Assembly: GCA_963768945.1 (NCBI GenBank)
Contig: CAVYJW010000003.1
Span: 372,001-436,000, forward strand
Source: RYN-230 sp963768945
GTDB taxonomy: Bacteria; Actinomycetota; Actinomycetes; Streptosporangiales; Streptosporangiaceae
Length of the DNA: 64,000 bases
Direction of reading: 5' to 3'
This document shows positions 57,829 to 64,000 of the stretch, piece after piece. The translations under genes and the position numbers were made by a program. Position 1 is the stretch's first letter; every line of letters starts with the position of its first letter. Under the pieces are notes generated by a model. That model saw only the letters and a program-made list of their open reading frames with translations, was not told the DNA's origin and did no database searches.

Positions 57829-58912
57829 GGCTGATGCCAGTGTCTTCGCTGCCGCTTGCGGGCAAGACGTCTTCGGGCGGGCGCCGGACGCTGGCCGCAG
57901 CCTGAACGACTGCGCCCAACCGGAGCACCATCTGCGGGTAGGCGCCGTCACTGAGTCGGGCCCGGATCAACTCGCGCAGCGAGCCAAGCTCAAGCGGCTG
58001 AGTGTGCAACGCGGCCGCGACCCCAGAGATGCTAGCGGTGAGCAAGATTCGCTGCAGTGCCTGCCCAGCATTGACCCAGTCCACCGGGAGGTCACGGGCG
58101 GTGGTGAGCAGGGCGACGACACCAGCGGACCTGGGCCACGGCGCGGCGCTAAGCGGCGCCATACCCCAGCCGCGGCCGTGGGCGAAGTCCCTGCCGGGGA
58201 AGTCCGGGTCCGTATGCTCGGGCAGCGCCGGGTAGGAGGTTGACGGCACACCATCGGTCGCTGCGCTGCCTGGCGCCGGTGCCCACCGAGCCAGTTCCCG
58301 GACGCGCTCGGTGTCGTAGCGTTCCGCCCCTTCAGCTTCGGCAACGGCCGCGGCGAGTGCGGCCCGCCACCCGTCGTCGGCGACGATGCGCAGCATCGCA
58401 CCATGCCGTGCGGCGCTCTCGCGGAGGGTGGCCAGCAGGCCCGGCGCCAGCGGCACCAGGTCGAACCCGCCGCGGTGCGTCCGCCGCTGCCGCACCTGGC
58501 CGAACAGCGCCTGCTCGAACTCGGTGCACTCTGCGCGCCGACCCCAGCGCAGCCGCGCGACCAGCAGCGGCTGGCCCGGATCAGGCACAACGGAAGCCTG
58601 GGGAATGTAGCCGAGCGAGCGCAGCGCCAGCCGGGCGGTGAACAGGGCCGCGCCGCAACTGATCATCATCTCCCGGCCCTCAGGGTCGGCCACCATCAGC
58701 TGCCGCCCGGCGTCGGCGTGCAGGATGATCTGCTGCCCGACGGCGGTGAAGCGCCAGGGCTGGGTGTTGTGCACCGAGGGTGCCCACACTGCCGCCGCCA
58801 CCACATGCCTGGCGATCTCTCCCGCGGCCAGCGTGCCGGGGCCCGCGGGCTGGCCCTCAGGCAGCGGCCCGGCGCCCATGGCTCCCGGAGAGGGCAAGCC
58901 TGGATCACCCAT
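57821..58912 (-). CDS. Acg-family nitroreductase-like protein (Rv2032/Rv3127-like)
   Basis: A 363-residue protein with two halves of the flavin nitroreductase fold: HVVAAAVWAPSVHNTQPWRF at the N-terminus and LPVDWVNAGQALQRILLTASISGVAAALHTQPLEL in the second half. This is the layout of mycobacterial Acg, which lacks a lid and sequesters FMN. Acg genes are hallmarks of the DosR dormancy regulon. It is the first gene of the operon with PPOX and GCS2, and DosR-like sequences lie in its upstream region. Confidence 0.9.
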   Translation of the reverse strand: MGDPGLPSPGAMGAGPLPEGQPAGPGTLAAGEIARHVVAAAVWAPSVHNTQPWRFTAVGQQIILHADAGRQLMVADPEGREMMISCGAALFTARLALRSLGYIPQASVVPDPGQPLLVARLRWGRRAECTEFEQALFGQVRQRRTHRGGFDLVPLAPGLLATLRESAARHGAMLRIVADDGWRAALAAAVAEAEGAERYDTERVRELARWAPAPGSAATDGVPSTSYPALPEHTDPDFPGRDFAHGRGWGMAPLSAAPWPRSAGVVALLTTARDLPVDWVNAGQALQRILLTASISGVAAALHTQPLELGSLRELIRARLSDGAYPQMVLRLGAVVQAAASVRRPPEDVLPASGSEDTGISHG

Positions 58913-58947
58913 GCCATCAAGCTCACCCCCGCACCCCGCCGCAGTAC

Positions 58948-58984
58948 AGGTCCGAAGGTCCGCCTGCCGCGGGACGTTCGCCCA
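58948..58984. promoter_or_regulatory. DosR/DevR-like sequences upstream of the Acg operon
   Basis: GGGACGTTCGCCCA (58971-58984) matches seven of eight fixed positions of GGGNCNNNNGNCCC. AGGTCCGAAGGTCC (58948-58961) is a weaker match that shares GGTCCGAAG with the second pflB box. Centres are 23 bp apart, in the divergent gap between the Acg and GH63-like genes. Confidence 0.4.
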
Positions 58985-59158
58985 GCGCGGGTGGCATGGT
59001 GGTGTACGGCCACAGTTCGCCGGCCGGGCTCCCTGCCGCCAGTGTGTCCTGGCCTAGGCCAAGGCAAACCCCGGGGTCCTGGCGGTGGCACCACGCTCCG
59101 TTCGGATAAAAAAATGGGGCTACGGCGGGGTCAGGGGTTTACGGCGAGGAGGACGGCG

Positions 59159-61867
59159 ATGGGCGCCGAGCGGGACCGGGTGGCGGAGTTCGGGAAGCTC
59201 GAGAAGGGGCTGCGGCAGGCCGGCGACTGGTACCGCTGGGGGCCGTACGTCAGCGAGCGGCAGTGGGGGACGGTCCGCGAGGACTACAGCGCCGACGGTG
59301 ACGCGTGGAACTACCTGCCGCACGATCAGGCGCGGTCGCGTGCCTACCGGTGGGGCGAGGACGGGCTGGCCGGGTTCTGTGACGTCGAGCAGCGGCTGTG
59401 CCTGGCCCTGGCGCTGTGGAACGGGCGCGACCCGATCTTGAAGGAGCGGGCCTTCGGGCTGACCGGCGAGCAGGGCAACCACGGCGAGGACGTCAAGGAG
59501 TACTGGTGGTACCTGGACGCCATCCCCAGCCACGCCTGGAACAGGTGGCGTTATCACTACCCGCAGAGCCCGTTCCCGTACCAGGAGCTCATCGACGTGA
59601 ACGCGGCACGGGACCGGACGCAGCCGGAGTACGAGCTGCTGGACACCGGGGCGTTCAGCGACGGGCGGTACTGGATCACCGAGGTGTGCTACGCCAAGGC
59701 GTCGCCCGACGACCTGCTGATGACGATCTCGGTGACCAACGCGGGACCGGGCACTGCGACCCTGCACGTGCTGCCGACGGCCTGGTTCCGCAACACCTGG
59801 TCCTGGGCGGACGACGGCGCGGCACGGCCGGCGCTCGCGGTCGCCGCCGGCGGGAGGGTGGCGGTTTCCCACCCGTTCTGCGGCGAGATGGAGCTGATCG
59901 CCGGTCCCGGGCCGGACGGGACGCCGCCGACCGCGCTGTTCTGCGAGAACGAGACCAACGTTGCGCGGCTGTACGGCGCGGCGCCGGTCACGCCGTACCC
60001 GAAGGACGGCATCAACGACCACGTGATCAGCGGGGCGCCCACCGTCAACCCTGAGGGCACCGGGACCAAGTGCGCCTTCTGGTACCGGGTCACGCTGGCC
60101 GGGGGCGCCTCGGCCGAGCTGCGGCTGCGGCTGCGGACGGCCGGAGCCCCGGCGGCTTCGGGGGCGCTGGGCTCAGAGTTCGACCAGGTGGTGGCGAGGC
60201 GGCGCGGCGAGGCCGACGAATTCTACGACGAGCTGACGCCCCGGGACGCGAGCGCCGACGAGGCGGTGGTCATGCGGCAGGCCTTCGCCGGGATGCTGTG
60301 GGGCAAGCAGCTGTACTACTACGACGTGGCCCGCTGGCTGGACGGCGACCCGGCGCAGCCGGCCCCGCCGCCGGACCGGCTGACCGGACGCAACTCGCAC
60401 TGGCGCAACTTCGACGCCTTCGACATCATGTCGATGCCGGACAAGTGGGAGTACCCCTGGTTCGCCGCGTGGGACCTGGCCTTCCACTGCGTGGCGCTGG
60501 CGCACGTGGACCCGGCGTTCGCCAAGTACCAGCAGATCTTGCTGTGCCGGGAGTGGTTCCAGCACCCGAGCGGGACGCTGCCCGCGTACGAGTGGAACTT
60601 CTCCGACGTCAACCCGCCGGTGCAGGCCTGGGCCGCGCTGGAGGTGTTCGCGATCGACGAGGGCCGGGACACCGAGTTCCTTTCCCGGGTCTTCGACAAG
60701 CTGCTGGTGAACTTCACCTGGTGGGTGAACCTGGAGGACGCCGGCGGCAAGAACGTGTACGAGGGCGGGTTCCTCGGCCTGGACAACATCGGCCCGCTGG
60801 ACCGCTCGCACCTCCCGGTCGGCGGGGTTCTGGAACAGTCCGACGCCACCGGCTGGATGGGGTTCTACGCCATCGCGATGAGCCGCATCGCCACCGTGCT
60901 GAGCCAGACCGGGCAGCGCCCGGCCTCCGATCTCGTGCTCAAGTTCCTGGAGCACTTCGCCGCCATCCGCGACGCGCTGGCCAGCCAGGGCCTGTGGGAC
61001 GACACCGACGGGTTCTACTACGACCGGCTGGTGACGCCGTCCGGAGACCAGGTGCCGATCAAGGTCCGGTCGATGGTGGGCATGATCCCGGTGCTGGCCA
61101 CCGCAGTCGTTACCGAGTCCGACCTGCGGCAGGCGCTCATCCTGGGCAAGCAGTTCGCCGATCTGCTCGGCCGCGAGGACCTGGTGGATATCGGTGCGCT
61201 GCGCGAGCGCGGCATGCTGCGAAAGGTGGGCGGCGAGCAGCTGCTCCTGCTGTCCCTGGACGATCCGGACCGGCTGACCCGGCTGCTGAGCCGGCTGTTC
61301 GACGAGAGCGGGTTCCTGTCCCCGCACGGCCTGCGGGCCCTGTCGGCCTACCACCGCGAGCATCCCTACGTCATCGAGGTCGAAGGCGTCACGGCCAGTA
61401 TCGACTACGAGCCCGCCGAGTCCACCACGCCCCTGTTCGGCGGGAACTCCAACTGGCGCGGCCCGGTCTGGTTCCCGTTGAACTACCTTGTCATCAACGC
61501 GCTGGAGCGGTACCACCAGTTCTTCAGGGACGACTTCACCATCGAGTACCCGACCGGGTCCGGCCACCGGCTGACCCTGGACAAGGTGGCCGCCGACCTG
61601 CAGGACCGGCTCATCTCGATCTTCACCCGCGGCCCTGACGGCCGGCGGCCCTGCTTCGGCGGGAATGAGTTTCTGCAGTCCGATCCCGCGTGGCGGGACA
61701 ACGTGGTGTTTGGCGAGTATTTCAACGGCGACACCGCCGCGGCGCTCGGCGCCTCGCACCAGACCGGCTGGAGCGGGGTGGTCGCCGACATCATCCGGCG
61801 GCGGTACGGCCTGGTCCGCTCGGTCAGCGAGGTCGTCATGCTCGTCGCCCAGCAGAACCGGACCTGA
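59159..61867 (+). CDS. GH63-like (mannosylglycerate hydrolase/glucosidase type) glycoside hydrolase
   Basis: A 902-residue glycosidase with a GAGGAGG ribosome-binding site. The N-terminal part is beta-rich. The (alpha/alpha)6 barrel from about residue 370 has WEYPWFAAWDLAFHCVALAH, TLPAYEWNFSDVNPPVQAWA (probable catalytic acid) and LFGGNSNWRGPVWFPLNYLV. These are the MGH1-type GH63 motifs for alpha-linked sugars such as glucosyl- or mannosylglycerate. It is cytoplasmic (no signal peptide) and divergent from the Acg operon. It may release sugar from compatible solutes. Confidence 0.88.
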   Translation: MGAERDRVAEFGKLEKGLRQAGDWYRWGPYVSERQWGTVREDYSADGDAWNYLPHDQARSRAYRWGEDGLAGFCDVEQRLCLALALWNGRDPILKERAFGLTGEQGNHGEDVKEYWWYLDAIPSHAWNRWRYHYPQSPFPYQELIDVNAARDRTQPEYELLDTGAFSDGRYWITEVCYAKASPDDLLMTISVTNAGPGTATLHVLPTAWFRNTWSWADDGAARPALAVAAGGRVAVSHPFCGEMELIAGPGPDGTPPTALFCENETNVARLYGAAPVTPYPKDGINDHVISGAPTVNPEGTGTKCAFWYRVTLAGGASAELRLRLRTAGAPAASGALGSEFDQVVARRRGEADEFYDELTPRDASADEAVVMRQAFAGMLWGKQLYYYDVARWLDGDPAQPAPPPDRLTGRNSHWRNFDAFDIMSMPDKWEYPWFAAWDLAFHCVALAHVDPAFAKYQQILLCREWFQHPSGTLPAYEWNFSDVNPPVQAWAALEVFAIDEGRDTEFLSRVFDKLLVNFTWWVNLEDAGGKNVYEGGFLGLDNIGPLDRSHLPVGGVLEQSDATGWMGFYAIAMSRIATVLSQTGQRPASDLVLKFLEHFAAIRDALASQGLWDDTDGFYYDRLVTPSGDQVPIKVRSMVGMIPVLATAVVTESDLRQALILGKQFADLLGREDLVDIGALRERGMLRKVGGEQLLLLSLDDPDRLTRLLSRLFDESGFLSPHGLRALSAYHREHPYVIEVEGVTASIDYEPAESTTPLFGGNSNWRGPVWFPLNYLVINALERYHQFFRDDFTIEYPTGSGHRLTLDKVAADLQDRLISIFTRGPDGRRPCFGGNEFLQSDPAWRDNVVFGEYFNGDTAAALGASHQTGWSGVVADIIRRRYGLVRSVSEVVMLVAQQNRT

Positions 61868-61955
61868 CCGCCGCCGGCATGTCTTCCGGGGGAGCGGCCC
61901 GGGCGGCCCGGGCGCAGGGTACCGTCGTCAGCCCGGCGGGGTCTGGTCCAGGGGT

Positions 61956-62567
61956 TCAGGTGGGTGCATCGCCGGTGACGTGGGTGCGCAGGTCGCGGAT
62001 GATGAGTTCGACGGTGTGGGCAATGACGTCCGGGATGCGCTCGAGGGGCAGACCGTAGCTGTCGTGTAGCGGCCACGAGGCGTCGGCGCCGGACAGGCGC
62101 AGCACCATCGCGGTGGCTTCCGCGGTGGCCTGGGCCGGCGCCCCGACGGCTTCCACGGCAGCCCGGATCGCTTCGAGGCGTTTCGCCCGGCGGCTCCGGC
62201 GCACCGTCTGCCAGACCTCGCCGCTGCTGGTCGCCAGCGCGCGGCTCAGGGGGCTGGCCAGCGCGTTGGCGTGGATCTCCCGGAAGTAGCGCGGCAGGTC
62301 GTCGGGGCCTGCGGCGGGCGTGATCCCGGCCGGGTTGAGATGCTGGTCGAACCACGCCGAGAGAGCGGCGACCTGGCTCTCGAGGTTCGGGAAGTATAGG
62401 TGCACAGTGCGCACCGAGACCCCGGCCCGCACCGCGGCCTCGCTCGGTGACAGCGTATTGCGCCCGGGGTCGGACAGCTGCTCCACGAACGCGTCGAGGA
62501 TCGCGCTGCGGGTCGCGGCGGCCTGCGCCTCACGCTTGGGACTGACATAGCGTCTGGCCTCGCTCAC
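61956..62567 (-). CDS. TetR-family transcriptional regulator
   Basis: A 203-residue regulator: SPSEAAVRAGVSVRTVHLYFPNLESQVAALSAWF is the helix-turn-helix, and the ligand domain contains SGADASWPLHDSYGLPLE. Its ATG overlaps the cupin gene stop (ATGA), so it is the second gene of a cupin-tetR operon, probably self-regulated through the palindrome at 63031. Confidence 0.9.
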   Translation of the reverse strand: MSEARRYVSPKREAQAAATRSAILDAFVEQLSDPGRNTLSPSEAAVRAGVSVRTVHLYFPNLESQVAALSAWFDQHLNPAGITPAAGPDDLPRYFREIHANALASPLSRALATSSGEVWQTVRRSRRAKRLEAIRAAVEAVGAPAQATAEATAMVLRLSGADASWPLHDSYGLPLERIPDVIAHTVELIIRDLRTHVTGDAPT

Positions 62568-62992
62568 ATGACGAATTCAATATCATGGCTGGCCGCGACC
62601 CGGACCACCCCCGCGATGTCCGGCGGGTCCATCTCGACCTCGTTCGCGACCTCGGCGAAGAACGCCGCGGCGTCGCCCTTCGTGGTGATGGTCAGGAAGT
62701 GGACGTCGGTGACGTTGCGGTAGCTGTGCACGGTATCGGCCGGCACGTGGGCGGCGCCTCCGGGGCCGAGGACCTGCGTCGAGCCGTCAACCGTGACCTC
62801 AAGCTGGCCGGACAGGACGACGTAGACCTCTTCCCACGGGTGGCGATGCGGCGGCGGCCCCGCCTCGGCAGGGCCGCTGGTGTCGAAGACCTCGACTGCC
62901 GATCCCATCGCGTGGGTCAGCAGCGGACGCAGCGTCTCGCCCAGCACGAAGTTGTTGTCGGCGGCGTCGAGTGTGATGGTGATGATCGTCAT
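62564..62992 (-). CDS. Cupin-domain protein
   Basis: A 142-residue single-domain cupin. Motif 1 metal ligands are in PPHRHPWEEVYVVLSGQLEVTVDG, and motif 2 is in PGGAAHVPADTVHSYRNVTD (His ligand). It may be a dioxygenase-like or sugar-binding small enzyme. It is the first gene of the operon with the TetR regulator. Confidence 0.9.
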   Translation of the reverse strand: MTIITITLDAADNNFVLGETLRPLLTHAMGSAVEVFDTSGPAEAGPPPHRHPWEEVYVVLSGQLEVTVDGSTQVLGPGGAAHVPADTVHSYRNVTDVHFLTITTKGDAAAFFAEVANEVEMDPPDIAGVVRVAASHDIEFVM

Positions 62993-63306
62993 CGGATGTC
63001 TCCGTCCAGGAGGCCGCGGGCCCGCATAAATGACTTCAGCGAGATGAAGTCAATGTCTTGGAAGGGACGATACAGTTCGCTGCAGTCAAGCGCAACTAAA
63101 ACTTTCGACGAGAGGCCGCCTGTGATCACCTGACCGCAGAACGATCACCGCCGGGCACTAACCCCGGATGACGCGGTGGTGCTGGCCTCGTGCCGCCGGA
63201 GCAAACATCCGCCCAGGCTGGCGGGGAACACCATGCTCACCATGCTGCAGAACACCTGAACCGCCCTAGCGGCTTGCTTGGGCCGCGTGCGCGGGAACGT
63301 GCACGC
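62993..63306. other. Intergenic region with cupin-operon promoter
   Basis: This 314-nt gap holds the palindrome at 63031 and an AT-richer stretch (63025-63110), likely the promoter of the cupin-tetR operon. The rest, up to the helicase gene stop, shows no gene. Confidence 0.5.
63031..63052. promoter_or_regulatory. Candidate TetR operator upstream of the cupin gene
   Basis: Perfect inverted repeat TGACTTCA, six bases (GCGAGA), TGAAGTCA. It lies 39 nt upstream of the cupin start, the right place and size for the TetR protein encoded in the same operon. Confidence 0.6.
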
Positions 63307-64000
63307 TCACCCTGAGGGGGCCCCGGTCTTTGCGAAAGACGCCCGCAGCGTATCGGTCAGCAATGCGACCAGCGCCTCGAGCTGCACGTCGGCCGACGAG
63401 GAGACCTCTTGGTCCGACCCGTCCAGCGCCCGGGCGGCGAGCCCTGCCTTGCTGTCGATCAGCCCGGCGATCCGGGCGTCGATGGTCTGCGCGGCGATGA
63501 TGCGCCACGCGGTCACAGGTTCGGCCTGCCCGATGCGGTGGCTGCGGTCGATGGCCTGGGTCTGCTCCGCGTCGGTCCAGGACATCTCGGCCAGCACGAT
63601 GTTCGAGGCGACCTGCAGATTCAGGCCCACGCCAGCCGCGGTCAGCGAGCACACCGCGACCGCGACGTCCGGGTCGTTCACGAAGGCTTCGACGTTCGCC
63701 TGCCGCGCTGTGGGCGTCTGGCCGCCGCGGATCGACGAGAAGCGCACCCCCTGCCGGGCGAAGATCTCTTCGGCGGCGTCCATCACGTCGACGTGCTTGG
63801 CGAAGAAGACGACCTTGCCGGCGCTGCGGGCCAGCTGAGCCGCGTAGTCCGCGGCCAGTCCGGCCTTCGCCTGGCCGATGCGCCGCATCATGGTGAACAC
63901 GTTCTCGCCGGACTGCGCGCCCGCCGCTTCCTTCAGCTCCGACCGGGCCACCCGGCGGACGAGGTCGTGGTCGATTCCCTCGACGCCGACGTCGGAGGAT
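63307..64000 (-). CDS. SNF2-family helicase, C-terminal part (cut by window edge)
   Basis: The frame is open to the end of the window, so only about 231 C-terminal residues are visible. They form the second helicase lobe: GKVVFFAKHVDVMDAAEEIF, FSSIRGGQTPTARQANVEAF, SLTAAGVGLNLQVASNIVLA (motif V) and AEQTQAIDRSHRIGQAEPV (motif VI), all typical of Swi2/Snf2 ATPases. In bacteria these remodel RNA polymerase or DNA-protein complexes or belong to defence systems. The N-terminal part would be needed to tell. Confidence 0.9.
   Translation of the reverse strand, partial: SSDVGVEGIDHDLVRRVARSELKEAAGAQSGENVFTMMRRIGQAKAGLAADYAAQLARSAGKVVFFAKHVDVMDAAEEIFARQGVRFSSIRGGQTPTARQANVEAFVNDPDVAVAVCSLTAAGVGLNLQVASNIVLAEMSWTDAEQTQAIDRSHRIGQAEPVTAWRIIAAQTIDARIAGLIDSKAGLAARALDGSDQEVSSSADVQLEALVALLTDTLRASFAKTGAPSG

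Overview
This window comes from a very GC-rich actinobacterium. The evidence is the strongly GC-biased third codon position, frequent GTG starts, ATGA and GTGA gene overlaps, an XRE-DUF5753/DUF397 pair, several TetR and GntR regulators, a DosR-regulon-type nitroreductase, and an actinobacterial group II intron. A filamentous soil actinomycete (Streptosporangiales-like or Streptomyces-like) is the best guess, but the sequence does not fix the genus. No ribosomal RNA, phage structural genes or CRISPR array is visible.

Layout. 0-2 kb: the end of a DNA methyltransferase, a small-molecule methyltransferase and a 5'-truncated aldo/keto reductase. 2-9.5 kb (minus strand): a compact chemosensory operon mcp-cheW-cheA(REC)-cheB-cheR, followed by an unusual response-regulator/PIG-L deacetylase fusion. 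9.6-14.5 kb: a perfect 30-bp inverted repeat, an NmrA-type oxidoreductase, a LolA-like protein with an ABC exporter, and a lipase-like hydrolase. 14.6-21.9 kb: a GntR regulator with two matching candidate operators, decayed remnants of a molybdenum-hydroxylase/SDR locus, and a tightly coupled run (CoxG-like, NCS1 permease, cysteine hydrolase, ADP-ribosylglycohydrolase, PfkB kinase) that looks like a nucleobase/nucleoside-type salvage or catabolic pathway. 22-25.4 kb: a histone-H1-like Ala/Lys/Arg/Pro repeat protein broken by an 8-bp duplication, then a divergent PAP2 phosphatase and diacylglycerol-kinase-like gene.

26-39.5 kb: pyruvate formate-lyase (frameshifted) with its activase behind two DosR/DevR-like boxes, a phasin-like protein, an IS630 remnant beside tRNA-Lys, an AceE-like thiamine-diphosphate enzyme with inserted pentapeptide repeats, a glutaryl-CoA-dehydrogenase-like enzyme, PspC, an MFS exporter and a tRNA Glu-Asp-Phe cluster. 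40-45 kb: two TetR loci with palindromic operators, a nitrilase and a methyltransferase. 45.2-47.5 kb: a group II intron encoding a reverse transcriptase/maturase/HNH protein. 47.7-51.9 kb: MazEF, a split hypothetical gene, a LysM/Rpf-like cell-wall protein, a VapC with a truncated antitoxin, and a CMD-family/methyltransferase pair. 52.3-55.6 kb: an XRE regulator whose 22-bp operator recurs upstream of a small membrane protein. 55.8-59 kb: an operon of an Acg-type nitroreductase, a PPOX flavoprotein and a GCS2 ligase, divergent from a GH63-like glycosidase. The window ends in a cupin/TetR operon and the C-terminus of a SNF2-type helicase.

Two themes recur. First, hypoxia or redox adaptation: PFL, the Acg nitroreductase and DosR-like boxes at both. 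Second, repeat-driven sequence change: 15-nt tandem repeats inserted in frame in several unrelated genes, plus four frameshifts that are either real decay or assembly errors.
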